DNA of 37,554 bases from Acidovorax sp. (GTDB lineage: Bacteria > Pseudomonadota > Gammaproteobacteria > Burkholderiales > Burkholderiaceae_C). The notes beneath the pieces are model-generated. The model saw nothing but the letters and a program-made list of their open reading frames with translations. It ran no database searches and was not told the DNA's origin. Within the stretch, counting starts at the first letter, position 1. Each line of letters opens with the position of its first letter. Positions 7,078 to 16,597 of this stretch are shown here, piece after piece. A program made the position numbers and the translations under genes. The DNA lies in NCBI RefSeq assembly GCF_016783915.1, contig NZ_JADHVT010000034.1, positions 1 through 37,554 of the forward strand. Direction: 5' to 3'.

Positions 7078-7515
7078 TCAACCAGCCGCTGTGCGCACCC
7101 AGCGCACGATGTCTGCCGCCCCCAGTGCGCCCGAGATGCGCGCCACCTCACGCCCCTGCTGGAACAGGATCATGGTCGGAATGCTGCGGATGGCATAGCG
7201 CGCTGCGATGGCCTGCTGGTCTTCGGTGTCGAGCTTGGCCAGGCGCACTCGGGGCTCCAGCTCCCGTGCGGCCTGCGCAAAGGCCGGTGCCATCTGGCGA
7301 CATGGCCCACACCAGGGGGCCCAAAAGTCCACCAGCACCGGGATGTGGCTGCGCGCCACATGCTTGTCGAAGCTGGTCGCATCCAGCTCCAGAGGCGCCC
7401 CCGCAAAGAGCGGCTGATGGCATTGGCCGCAATCGGGCGCGCTGCCCAAGTCGGCACTTTGCACGCGGTTGGTGGTGTGGCAATGGGGGCAGACGATGTG
7501 CAGGGCTTCGGTCAT
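7078..7515 (-). CDS. trxC: Thioredoxin 2 with N-terminal zinc ribbon
   Basis: A 145-residue cytoplasmic disulfide reductase. The N-terminal zinc-binding module has the two CxxC pairs C9/C12 (CPHC) and C29/C32 (CGQC) that distinguish thioredoxin 2 from thioredoxin 1. The thioredoxin domain carries the active site WCGPC (C69, C72), followed by KLDTEDQQAIAARYAIRSIP with the conserved cis-Pro segment RSIPTMILF. Length matches E. coli TrxC (139 residues). It is a single-gene unit, convergent with bufD and divergent from otsB with about 190 bases between. In other bacteria trxC belongs to oxidative-stress regulons; no OxyR site was identified here. Confidence 0.95.
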   Translation of the reverse strand: MTEALHIVCPHCHTTNRVQSADLGSAPDCGQCHQPLFAGAPLELDATSFDKHVARSHIPVLVDFWAPWCGPCRQMAPAFAQAARELEPRVRLAKLDTEDQQAIAARYAIRSIPTMILFQQGREVARISGALGAADIVRWVRTAAG

Positions 7516-7704
7516 GGCGTGGCAAGGGCTGGGGGGGAATCGGTGTACTGATCACATTGCGACGCAGGCTCACCGTTTCAAGGGTTGGCCTCGCCAGCCT
7601 CGGTTGCCAAAGTTGCATACGGTCGCAGACCTTGCGCGCGTTTACCAGCCCTGAATCCCCCTGGTGGCCGTATCTGCATTGCAGCGTCTGCTATGGTTTC
7701 GCGC

Positions 7705-8442
7705 ATGCAGCTGCTCCCCACACTGACAACTGCCCATGCGCTTTTTCTGGACTTCGACGGCACGCTCACCGAGCTGGCGCCGCGCCCCGAGGCGGTGCGC
7801 GTTGCGTCGGGGCTAGTCCCGACACTGTCATCGCTGTACACCCACCTGGGCGGCGCGCTGGCCATCGTGACCGGGCGGCCCGAGGCCGACATCGACGGAT
7901 TTCTGGCACCGCTGCGTCTGCCGCTGGCCAGCGAGCATGGAGCCCAGTACCGCCTGGGTGGCACCTCTGTTCCCGCCACGTCACCACCCGCCCTGGAGCC
8001 CGTTTTACAGGCCGCACAAGACCTTGCAGCACGCCACCCCGGCCTGCTGGTGGAGACCAAGCGCGTCAGCGTGGCCTTGCACTACCGCCTTGCGCCACAG
8101 CTGGAGGCCTTGTGCCACGACACCCTGGTACGGGCCATGCACCAGGTGGAAGGCGTGGAACTGCTCTGCGGCAAATGTGTCTTTGAAGTGAAGCCCCGTG
8201 GCGTTCACAAGGGCCAGGCGATTGCCGACTTCATGACCCAAGCCCCTTTTGCAGGGCGCATACCGGTCTTCATCGGCGATGACGTCACCGACGAAGCGGG
8301 CTTTGCTGCCGTTCAAGCCCTGGGCGGCTGGGGCATCAAGGTGGGCGAAGGACCCACCATGGCACAACACCGCTGCATGACATCGGCCGCATTGCGCGGC
8401 TGGCTGTCGTCTGCACGCACGACCTTGGAGCGCGAACGATGA
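7705..8442 (+). CDS. otsB: Trehalose-6-phosphate phosphatase
   Basis: A 245-residue HAD-superfamily phosphatase that converts trehalose 6-phosphate to trehalose. Motif I is FLDFDGTLTEL with nucleophile D16 and acid/base D18; motif II is in AIVTGRP; the C-terminal motif is GDDVTDEAGF, preceded by KPRGVHKGQAI. The reading frame is open further upstream; I chose the ATG at 7705 (MQLLPTL) because family members begin close to the HAD motif. An in-frame ATG at 7693 is nearly as likely, and neither has a strong ribosome-binding site. Its stop overlaps the start of the GH15 gene by ATGA, so the trehalose genes are probably cotranscribed. The 7516-7704 interval holds nothing else I can support. Confidence 0.92.
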   Translation: MQLLPTLTTAHALFLDFDGTLTELAPRPEAVRVASGLVPTLSSLYTHLGGALAIVTGRPEADIDGFLAPLRLPLASEHGAQYRLGGTSVPATSPPALEPVLQAAQDLAARHPGLLVETKRVSVALHYRLAPQLEALCHDTLVRAMHQVEGVELLCGKCVFEVKPRGVHKGQAIADFMTQAPFAGRIPVFIGDDVTDEAGFAAVQALGGWGIKVGEGPTMAQHRCMTSAALRGWLSSARTTLERER

Positions 8443-10244
8443 ACACAGCCGCCACACAACCCCAGACGGGCTCGCTCAACCTCGGGATGATCGGCAACTG
8501 CGCCATCAGCGCACTCATCGACAACCATGCCCGCATGGTGTGGTACTGCCTGCCCCGTTTTGACGGCGACCCCGTATTCAACGCCCTGCTGCAGCCCGGC
8601 GACGAAGGCAGCCACTTCGCGATCGAACTGGAAGACCTGGCGTCGGCCCACCAGTGGTACGAGCCGAACACCGCGATCCTGCGCACGCAGCTGTTCGACA
8701 AGGCAGGCCACGGGGTGGAGATCACCGACTTTGCGCCGCGCTTTTACAGCCGCTCGCGCTACTTTCGCCCTATGACGCTGGTGCGCCGGGTACGCCCCAT
8801 CCAGGGCGCGCCACGCATTCGCGTAGCGCTCAAGGTGCGCTACGACTGGGGCCAGACCACACCCGAGATCACACGGGGCAGCAACCACATCCGCTACGTG
8901 GGCGAGAGCATGACGTTGCGCCTGTCCACCGATGCGCCGGTATCGCATGTGCTGTCAGGCCAGGCATTTGTGCTCACGCGCGAACACAACTTTCTGCTGG
9001 GCGCGGACGAAACCCTGGTGGACGGCATTGCCGACACCGCGCGCCTGTTTGAGCAGGAAACCACGGCCTACTGGCGCAGCTGGACCCGCGCTCTGGCCGT
9101 GCCCCTGGAGTGGCAGGACGCGGTGATCCGCGCGGCCATCACTCTCAAGCTGTCGCTGTACGAAGACACCGGCGCCATCGTGGCCGCCATGACCACCAGC
9201 ATCCCCGAGTCCGCCCACAGCGGCCGCAACTGGGACTACCGCTACTGCTGGCTCCGCGATGCGTTTTTTGTGGTGCGCGCGCTCAACAGCATCTCCGAGG
9301 TGGGCACCATGGAGGACTACCTGCGCTGGCTGAGCAACGTGGGGGTCGAAGGCGGAGACGGCCACATCCAGCCGCTGTATGGCATCGGGCTGGAGAAAGA
9401 CCTGCCCGAGCGTTTTGTGCCCCAGCTGGCGGGCTACCGGGGCATGGGCCCGGTGCGCGTGGGCAACCAGGCGGCCGAGCATTTTCAGCACGACGTGTAC
9501 GGCAACATCGTGCTGGGCGCGGCCCAGGCCTTTCATGACCACCGCCTGCTGCACCGCGCGGGACTGGCCGAATTCACACGGCTCGAACAGGTGGGCGAGA
9601 ACGCGGTGCGTGTGTATGGCCAGCCCGATGCGGGCATGTGGGAGCTACGCACGAGGGCCCGGGTGCACACCTCGTCCGCCCTGATGAGCTGGGCGGCCTG
9701 CGACCGGCTGGCCAAGATCGCCGCCACCCTGCAGCTGGCCGACCGTGCCAGCCACTGGCAGCAGCATGCCGACCGCATGCGCGCCGAGATCCTCGACAAA
9801 TCCTGGTGCGAAGCGCGCCAGGCGTTCGCCGAGAGTTTTGGCGGCCATGAACTCGATGCGAGCGTGCTGCTGATGGCCGAGGTGGGCCTGATCGACCCCA
9901 AGGACCCACGCTTTGTGAGCACCGTGGAGGCCATGGAAAAGAGCCTGTGCGATGGCCCCTACATGCGCCGCTACGAGGCGGCCGACGACTTCGGCAAGCC
10001 CGAGACGGCCTTCAACATCTGCACCTTCTGGCGCATCGACGCGCTGGCGCGTATCGGCCGCAAGGCCGAGGCCCGCGCCATCTTCGAGACCATGCTGGCC
10101 GCCCGCAATCCGCTGGGCCTGCTGTCCGAAGACACGCACCCCGAGACCCAGGAAATGTGGGGCAACTTCCCGCAGACCTACTCTATGGTGGGCGTCATCA
10201 ACGCCGCCGTGCGCCTGTCGGCCCCCTGGGACAGCGTGATTTGA
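8439..10244 (+). CDS. Glycoside hydrolase family 15 protein (glucoamylase/trehalase-like)
   Basis: A 601-residue cytoplasmic GH15 protein (no signal peptide). An N-terminal beta-sandwich domain (about 10-250) opens with LNLGMIGNCAISALIDNHAR and is followed by an (alpha/alpha)6 barrel. The catalytic-domain landmarks are SGRNWDYRYCWLRDAFF (about residue 260), FGKPETAFNICTFWRIDALA (about 517) and LSEDTHPETQEMWGNFPQTY near the end, where the catalytic base of this family is expected. GH15 members hydrolyse alpha-glucosidic bonds; some bacterial ones act on trehalose. Placement between otsB and otsA (4-base overlap with otsB, 48 bases before otsA) ties it to trehalose metabolism, but the substrate cannot be decided from sequence. 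Confidence 0.88.
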   Translation: MNTAATQPQTGSLNLGMIGNCAISALIDNHARMVWYCLPRFDGDPVFNALLQPGDEGSHFAIELEDLASAHQWYEPNTAILRTQLFDKAGHGVEITDFAPRFYSRSRYFRPMTLVRRVRPIQGAPRIRVALKVRYDWGQTTPEITRGSNHIRYVGESMTLRLSTDAPVSHVLSGQAFVLTREHNFLLGADETLVDGIADTARLFEQETTAYWRSWTRALAVPLEWQDAVIRAAITLKLSLYEDTGAIVAAMTTSIPESAHSGRNWDYRYCWLRDAFFVVRALNSISEVGTMEDYLRWLSNVGVEGGDGHIQPLYGIGLEKDLPERFVPQLAGYRGMGPVRVGNQAAEHFQHDVYGNIVLGAAQAFHDHRLLHRAGLAEFTRLEQVGENAVRVYGQPDAGMWELRTRARVHTSSALMSWAACDRLAKIAATLQLADRASHWQQHADRMRAEILDKSWCEARQAFAESFGGHELDASVLLMAEVGLIDPKDPRFVSTVEAMEKSLCDGPYMRRYEAADDFGKPETAFNICTFWRIDALARIGRKAEARAIFETMLAARNPLGLLSEDTHPETQEMWGNFPQTYSMVGVINAAVRLSAPWDSVI

Positions 10245-10292
10245 GGCACTGTCCGACAACGGCCAGGGGCGATCCACAACGATGATCAATCC

Positions 10293-11669
<1,377 letters not shown>

Positions 11670-11704
11670 CAGGCGCACCGGCACCAGCAGCTGTTGTGGC
11701 TGCC

Positions 11705-11899
11705 CTACAGCAGCTTGGTGATCAGGCTGACCACAAAGCTCAGCAGCAGCGTGGATGCCAGAGGCACATCCCAGTCGCGCCCCAGCCAGCGAAACCGGAA
11801 GTCCCCTGGCAACCGCCCAAAGCCCATGCGGCGCAGCAGGGGCGACAGCCAGCTGATGAACATCAGGGCCAGGAGGATGACGAGGAGCCAGCGGAACAT
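11705..11899 (-). CDS. Small DUF2905-type membrane protein
   Basis: A 64-residue protein with two hydrophobic helices (about 3-19 and 46-63) joined by a loop LRRMGFGRLPGDFRFRWLGR, the G-x-LPGD pattern typical of DUF2905 proteins. Function unknown; inner-membrane location is inferred. The ATG at 11897-11899 is used because it gives a hydrophobic N-terminus (MFRWLLVILL) and the usual family length; upstream in-frame codons are proline/alanine-rich and not hydrophobic. It follows the MidA-like methyltransferase by 20 bases on the same strand, so the two probably share a transcript. Convergent with otsA. Confidence 0.78.
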   Translation of the reverse strand: MFRWLLVILLALMFISWLSPLLRRMGFGRLPGDFRFRWLGRDWDVPLASTLLLSFVVSLITKLL

Positions 11900-11919
11900 G
11901 GGCAGCGCAGCAGCAGGCG

Positions 11920-13050
11920 TCAGAGCCGGTGCGAACGGTCTCCGTGCCTGAACCCCAGCGGTTCCCACGGCTCGCCCGCGCCCACGGCCAGCACCTTGAA
12001 CAGCTCACCCATCTCGTGCTCCATGATCAATTTGGCCGCTGTCGCCCGCTGGGCCTGCGGCAGCTGCTCCATTTTTGGGAGCAATCCACAGTTGATCAGA
12101 AAGTGCGCCTGCGTGGTGTAGCCCAGCACATTCAGGCCCGCCTCCTGCGCGGCCAGCGCCATGGCGGTGAAATTGACGTGCGCGGTGATGTCTTTAAGCC
12201 CCACCGCCACCAGCGGGTCGCCGTCGGCTAGGTGGCCCTGGTGGCACATCAAGGTGCCCATGTGGCGCTGGGGGTGGTAGTACTCGTCTTCGCCAAACCC
12301 ATAGTCCAGCAAGAAGGCCGCGCCGCACGTGAGCCGGTCGGCCAGCATGCGCATGAAGCCCTCGCCCTGGGCGTGGATCTCGGTCAGGTAGTCCTGCGGG
12401 CCTTCGATGTCGATGGGCGGGCGCAGGTCGGTGGGCCGGTCGGCCCAGGCAAAGCGGCCGTCTTCGGCCACCACCACGCCACGTTCGTGCCAACCATCAC
12501 CGTCTTTGCCGCCCTGCTGGCCGCCGTGGCGCGCCAGCAGTTGCACGGGCATGGCGTCCAGCACCTCGTTGCCCACCACCACGCCGCTGAATTTCTCAGG
12601 CAAGGCATCCACCCAGCGCAGCTTGTGGGCATGCGCCACCAGCTTGGCCTGCTGGCGCGCGCGCAGGCTGCCCGACAGGTCGACGATGGTGTAGCGCTGC
12701 ACCTGGTCGCCCAGCGCATCCAGCAACTGCAGCGCCAGCGCGCCCGAGCCCGCGCCAAACTCCCAGACCTCTTCGGTACCGGTTTGGGCAAGCGCCTCGC
12801 CCACCTGCACAGCCAGGGTCTGGCCGAACAGGAGCGTCAGCTCAGGCGCGGTCACAAAGTCGCTGCCCGACTCGGGCATGGCGCCGAACTTGGTGGAGCC
12901 ATTGGCGTAGTAGCCCAGGCCGGGTGTGTACAAGGCCAAGGCCATGAAGCGGTCAAAACCCAGCCATCCGCCCTCGGCGGCAATGGCCTGGGTGATGTGC
13001 TGGTGCAGGGCGGTCGTTAAACTGTCGGGTCTTTGGGTCACGGCCCGCAT
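11920..13050 (-). CDS. MidA/NDUFAF7-like SAM-dependent methyltransferase
   Basis: A 376-residue protein of the COG1565/DUF185 family. The N-terminal part has the family opening GFDRFMALALYTPGLGYYAN, then SGSDFVTAPELTLLFGQTLA. The Rossmann SAM site is WEFGAGSGALALQLL (about 115-130), followed by VVVGNEVLDAMPVQLL and LLDYGFGEDEYYHP. The eukaryotic homologue NDUFAF7/MidA methylates an arginine in complex I; the bacterial substrate is not established. Start choice: ATG at 13048-13050 (MRAVTQRPD); an ATG four codons upstream would overlap the divergent reductase start by 2 bases. Either way the two genes are head to head with about 10 bases or less between start codons. Confidence 0.88.
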   Translation of the reverse strand: MRAVTQRPDSLTTALHQHITQAIAAEGGWLGFDRFMALALYTPGLGYYANGSTKFGAMPESGSDFVTAPELTLLFGQTLAVQVGEALAQTGTEEVWEFGAGSGALALQLLDALGDQVQRYTIVDLSGSLRARQQAKLVAHAHKLRWVDALPEKFSGVVVGNEVLDAMPVQLLARHGGQQGGKDGDGWHERGVVVAEDGRFAWADRPTDLRPPIDIEGPQDYLTEIHAQGEGFMRMLADRLTCGAAFLLDYGFGEDEYYHPQRHMGTLMCHQGHLADGDPLVAVGLKDITAHVNFTAMALAAQEAGLNVLGYTTQAHFLINCGLLPKMEQLPQAQRATAAKLIMEHEMGELFKVLAVGAGEPWEPLGFRHGDRSHRL

Positions 13051-13060
13051 TGTCCCCCAC

Positions 13061-13855
13061 ATGTCCACCCCTTCCCTCCCCCATCGCCCCCGCACCGTGC
13101 TGGTGACCGGTGCCGCCAAGCGCCTGGGCCGCAGTATTGCGCTGGCCCTGGCCGCCGGCGGCTGGCAGGTGGCGGTGCACTACCGCTCATCGGCGCAAGA
13201 CGCTATTAATACCGTAGCTGAATGCGCAAGATTGACTAGCGCCAGCGCCCATTTTGAGGCTGATTTCGATGACGAGGCCGCTGTGCGAGGCCTGCTGCCC
13301 CGCGTGGTGGCGCATTTCGGCAGCGTGGACGCGGTGGTCAACAGCGCCTCCCTGTTCGAGCACGACAACGTAGAGACCTTTGGCTTTGCCGCGCTCGAAA
13401 AGCACCTGCGCAGCAACACTGCCGCCCCGGTGCTGCTGGCCCAGGCGCTGCACCAGCATGTGGCCGACCGGGTGGTGGCAGGCGAGACCGATGCTCAGGG
13501 CGCCGTGGTCAACCTGCTGGACCAGAAGCTCTGGAACCAGAACCCCGACTTCATGAGCTACACGCTCTCCAAGGCAGCGCTGGAAGCCGCCGGCACCATG
13601 CTGGCGCTGGCCCTGGCGCCGCGCGTGCGGGTGGTGGGCGTGGCGCCCGGACTCACGCTGACCAGCCACATGCTGAGCGACGAAAAATTCGCCCAATTGC
13701 ATGCCCTCTCGCCTCTGGGCCGCTCGTCCACCGCCGAGGACGTGGCGAGCGCAGTGAAGTTTGCGCTGGAGAACCGGTCCATCACCGGCACCACGCTGCT
13801 GGTCGATGGTGGCCAGCACCTGATGAAGTTTGACCGCGATTTCTCTTTGATGTGA
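13061..13855 (+). CDS. PTR1-like short-chain dehydrogenase, probable pteridine reductase
   Basis: A 264-residue NADPH-type SDR. The cofactor loop TGAAKRLGRSI (residues 16-26) carries the Arg-containing TGxxxRxG motif typical of PTR1/FolM pteridine reductases rather than the usual TGxxxGIG. The catalytic set is D154 (NLLDQ), Y167 and K171 (YTLSK), again PTR1-like. VAPGLTL and TLLVDGGQHL are the standard C-terminal SDR segments. Adjacency to folB (50 bases) supports a role in pterin reduction, for example dihydromonapterin or dihydrobiopterin; the substrate is inference. Residues about 48-66 (AINTVAECARLTSASAHFE) are encoded by a degenerate copy of the dispersed repeat. The ATG at 13061 almost abuts the divergent methyltransferase start. 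Confidence 0.85.
   Translation: MSTPSLPHRPRTVLVTGAAKRLGRSIALALAAGGWQVAVHYRSSAQDAINTVAECARLTSASAHFEADFDDEAAVRGLLPRVVAHFGSVDAVVNSASLFEHDNVETFGFAALEKHLRSNTAAPVLLAQALHQHVADRVVAGETDAQGAVVNLLDQKLWNQNPDFMSYTLSKAALEAAGTMLALALAPRVRVVGVAPGLTLTSHMLSDEKFAQLHALSPLGRSSTAEDVASAVKFALENRSITGTTLLVDGGQHLMKFDRDFSLM
13202..13256 (+). repeat. Copy B (degenerate) of the dispersed repeat, inside the pteridine reductase gene
   Basis: GCTATTAATACCGTAGCTG followed by GCGC, ACTAGCGCCAGCGCCCATTTT aligns with the family seen at 18964-19020, with several substitutions in the middle. It is read in frame as VAECARLTSASAHF, the same reading frame of the element as in copies A and C. Weaker match than the other copies. Confidence 0.5.
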
Positions 13856-13905
13856 GCGCACGCACACACGCAAAAAATGGCTCACTCAAGCCAGGACCTT
13901 TCCCC

Positions 13906-14277
13906 ATGACCCACGCTGTTGGCACCCAGATTCTCACGCTCACCGGTTTGCGCTTCGATGCCAACCTGGGCATCCTCGACCACGAAAAGACCGACCCGCA
14001 ACCCATCCAGGTCGATGCCGAACTGAGCCTGGGCGTGCAGCCGCTGGCCCCACGCGACGACGACATCGGCCACGTGCTGGACTACCGGCGTGTGCGCCAG
14101 ATCATCATCGACGAGTGCACGGCCGAGCATGTGAACCTGCTGGAGAGCCTGATCGGCAAGCTGGCCAACCGCCTCATGCAGCTGCCCGGCGTGCTGGGCG
14201 TGCGCGTGAAGATTGCCAAACTCGAAATTTTTGACGACTGCGAAGTGGCCATTCGCGTCGAGACAGGACAGTGGTGA
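13906..14277 (+). CDS. folB: Dihydroneopterin aldolase
   Basis: A 123-residue enzyme of folate biosynthesis that cleaves 7,8-dihydroneopterin to 6-hydroxymethyl-dihydropterin and glycolaldehyde. It shows the family start [20 protein letters not shown], the substrate-site [30 protein letters not shown] with the conserved Glu, and [20 protein letters not shown] with the catalytic-region Lys. The ATG at 13906 is preceded by AGGA; an in-frame ATG 18 codons upstream overlaps the preceding stop region and gives a non-family extension. Neighbours: PTR1-like reductase upstream, ttcA 4 bases downstream. Confidence 0.93.
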   Translation: MTHAVGTQILTLTGLRFDANLGILDHEKTDPQPIQVDAELSLGVQPLAPRDDDIGHVLDYRRVRQIIIDECTAEHVNLLESLIGKLANRLMQLPGVLGVRVKIAKLEIFDDCEVAIRVETGQW

Positions 14278-14281
14278 CCCC

Positions 14282-15265
14282 ATGAGCACCGTAGTGAACG
14301 AAGCCCCGACCACCAACCCCGCCCTCTCCGCCCCCGTCGGCTGGGCCGACGGGCCTGCAGAGGCAGCCGCCAGCGGCGCCGCTCGCATGAAGATCGAGCG
14401 TGAAACCCACAAGCTGGAAAAGCGCCTGTGCCGCGAAGTCGGCAAGGCCATCGTCGACTTCAACATGATTGAAGAGGGCGACAAGGTCATGGTGTGCATG
14501 TCGGGTGGCAAGGACAGCTATGCGCTGCTCGACATCCTGCTCAAGCTCAAGGCCCGCGCGCCCATCCACTTTGACCTGGTGGCCGTGAATCTGGACCAGA
14601 AGCAGCCTGGGTTTCCCGAGCATGTGCTGCCCGAGTACCTGGCCAGCACCGGCGTGCCCTTCCACATCGAGAACGAGGACACCTACAGCATCGTCAAGAA
14701 GCTGATCCCCGAGGGCAAGACCACCTGCAGCCTGTGCAGCCGCCTGCGCCGGGGCATTCTGTACCGCGTGGCCGATGAGCTGGGCTGCACCAAGATCGCG
14801 CTGGGCCACCACCGCGACGACATCCTGCAGACGCTGCTGCTCAACATGTTCTTTGGCGGCAAGATGAAGAGCATGCCGCCCAAGCTGGTCAGCGACGATG
14901 GCAAGCATGTGGTGATCCGACCACTGGCCTACGTGGCCGAGAAAGACACCGCCCGCTGGGCTGCGCACCGCAACTTCCCCATCATCCCGTGCAACCTGTG
15001 CGGCAGCCAGGAGAACCTGCAGCGCAAGCAGGTGGGCGAGATGCTGCGCGAATGGGAAAAGCGCTTCCCCGGCCGCGTGGAGAACATGTTCAACGCCCTG
15101 CAGAACGTGGTGCCCTCGCACCTGCTGGACGGCAGCTTGTACGACTTCAAGAACGCCAAGGTCACCGGCATCGCCAGCGAAGACGGCGACAAGGCCTTTG
15201 ACAAGGAAGAGTTTGCGGCGCCATCGCCATCGCTGCCCGGCGTGCAGGTGGTGCAACTGTCGTGA
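14282..15265 (+). CDS. ttcA: tRNA 2-thiocytidine(32) synthetase
   Basis: A 327-residue ATP-dependent, iron-sulfur enzyme that thiolates C32 of certain tRNAs. The PP-loop is [12 protein letters not shown] (near residue 75). Two CxxC motifs, CSLC (about 147-150) and CNLC (about 238-241), together supply three cluster ligands in characterised Ttc[21 protein letters not shown] is a further family signature. The first 40 residues are a variable Ala/Pro-rich extension. It starts 4 bases after folB and so is probably translated from the same message. Length is slightly above the E. coli protein (311). Confidence 0.96.
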   Translation: MSTVVNEAPTTNPALSAPVGWADGPAEAAASGAARMKIERETHKLEKRLCREVGKAIVDFNMIEEGDKVMVCMSGGKDSYALLDILLKLKARAPIHFDLVAVNLDQKQPGFPEHVLPEYLASTGVPFHIENEDTYSIVKKLIPEGKTTCSLCSRLRRGILYRVADELGCTKIALGHHRDDILQTLLLNMFFGGKMKSMPPKLVSDDGKHVVIRPLAYVAEKDTARWAAHRNFPIIPCNLCGSQENLQRKQVGEMLREWEKRFPGRVENMFNALQNVVPSHLLDGSLYDFKNAKVTGIASEDGDKAFDKEEFAAPSPSLPGVQVVQLS

Positions 15266-15320
15266 ACCCTGGCGGGCTGCGGCACTCTCACAGAGATCCT
15301 TGTTTCAGGACACTCTGACC

Positions 15321-15932
15321 ATGACACAGCGCCGATGGATTCCCGCCCTGCTCCTGGGCCTCACCGTCACCCTGCTCGCAGGCTGCAGCACCACCCGCGT
15401 GGTGGAGGGCCAGGTGCAGAGCTTCTCAACGCTGGCGGCCGTGCCCGCACCTGCCACGTACCGCATTGAGCGCCTGCCTTCGCAGCAGGCCCCTTCGTTC
15501 GACACCATCACCACACTGGCCGAACAGGCCCTGGCGCGCGCGGGCCTGCAGCGCGACGATGCTGCGCCCCGCCTGCTGGTGCAGCTGGGCGTGCAGGCCG
15601 ACGCCGTGCCGCGCTATGACCCGTTCCGCCCGTACGGCCCTTACGGCCCCGGCCCCTGGGGCATGGGCGGCTGGTATGGACGGGGCTGGGGAGTGCATGG
15701 CATGTGGCGTTTTGGCGAGCCCACGCCCCTGCACCGCCGCGCGGTCAGTATCGTGATGCGCGACGCCAGCACCCAGGCCGTCGTGTACGAAACCTCCGCC
15801 GTGCACGAAGATGTGTGGGTCAGCGATCCGGCCGTCTATGGCGTGCTGTTCGACGCCGCACTCAACGGCTTTCCGAAGCCGCCCGAGGGGCCACGGCAAG
15901 TACGCCTGCCATTGGTTCCGCCCTCACACTGA
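15321..15932 (+). CDS. DUF4136-type lipoprotein
   Basis: A 203-residue predicted lipoprotein. The signal peptide MTQRRWIPALLLGLTVTLLAGC ends in a lipobox LLAGC with Cys22 as the acylation site; the following Ser-Thr-Thr gives no inner-membrane retention Asp, so outer-membrane sorting is likely. The mature part fits DUF4136: TYRIERLPSQQ early, a repeat-like LLVQLGVQADAVPRYDP segment, a Gly/Pro/Tyr/Trp-rich stretch (about 110-135), and VSIVMRDASTQAVVYETSAV. Function unknown. It lies 55 bases after ttcA and 23 bases before the phosphatase gene. Confidence 0.8.
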   Translation: MTQRRWIPALLLGLTVTLLAGCSTTRVVEGQVQSFSTLAAVPAPATYRIERLPSQQAPSFDTITTLAEQALARAGLQRDDAAPRLLVQLGVQADAVPRYDPFRPYGPYGPGPWGMGGWYGRGWGVHGMWRFGEPTPLHRRAVSIVMRDASTQAVVYETSAVHEDVWVSDPAVYGVLFDAALNGFPKPPEGPRQVRLPLVPPSH

Positions 15933-15955
15933 TTCCCTCTACGCCTGTCTATTGC

Positions 15956-16597
15956 ATGCACGCCACCCGCATCGTTGCCATCCGCCACGGCGAAACCGCC
16001 TGGAACGTGGACACCCGCATCCAGGGCCACCTGGACATCCCGCTCAACGACACCGGCCTGTGGCAGGCCGCCCAGGTCGCGCAGGCCCTGGTGGGCGAGC
16101 CGATTGCAGCCATCTACTCCAGCGACCTGCAACGCGCGCACGCCACCGCCCAGGCCGTGGCCCACACCACAGGCGCCCCGTTGAAGACCGAGCCGGGATT
16201 GCGCGAACGCAGCTTCGGGCACTTCCAGGGCCGCACGTTTGCCGAGATCGAGGCCGAGCTGCCCGAGGACGCATTGCGCTGGCGCAAGCGCGACCCGCAC
16301 TACACACCCGAAGGCGGCGAGTCGCTGGTCACGCTGCGCGAGCGCATTGAACGCACCGTGACCACCCTCGCGCAGCAGCATGTGGGCGAGCAGGTGGTGA
16401 TGGTGGCGCACGGTGGGGTGCTCGATGTGCTGTACCGCCTGGCCACGCGCCAGGACATCCAGGCGCCACGCACCTGGCAGCTGTCCAACGCCGCCATCAA
16501 CCGCCTGCTGTGGACGCCCGACGGCCTGACACTGATTGGCTGGGCAGACACCCAGCACCTTGACAACAACGCAGCGCGCGATGAAACCCATTCCTGA
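15956..16597 (+). CDS. Histidine phosphatase (phosphoglycerate-mutase-like)
   Basis: A 213-residue protein of the histidine phosphatase superfamily. The catalytic RHG motif is VAIRHGETAWN near residue 10; YSSDLQRAHATAQAVA, LRERSFGHFQGRTFAEIE and the second catalytic His in MVAHGGVLDVLYRL complete the active site. The substrate could be a phosphosugar, a phosphoglycerate or an alpha-ribazole-type phosphate; the sequence does not decide, and no cobalamin genes are near. The ATG at 15956 opens directly on the first strand. Its 3' end overlaps the next gene by 17 bases. Confidence 0.87.
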   Translation: MHATRIVAIRHGETAWNVDTRIQGHLDIPLNDTGLWQAAQVAQALVGEPIAAIYSSDLQRAHATAQAVAHTTGAPLKTEPGLRERSFGHFQGRTFAEIEAELPEDALRWRKRDPHYTPEGGESLVTLRERIERTVTTLAQQHVGEQVVMVAHGGVLDVLYRLATRQDIQAPRTWQLSNAAINRLLWTPDGLTLIGWADTQHLDNNAARDETHS

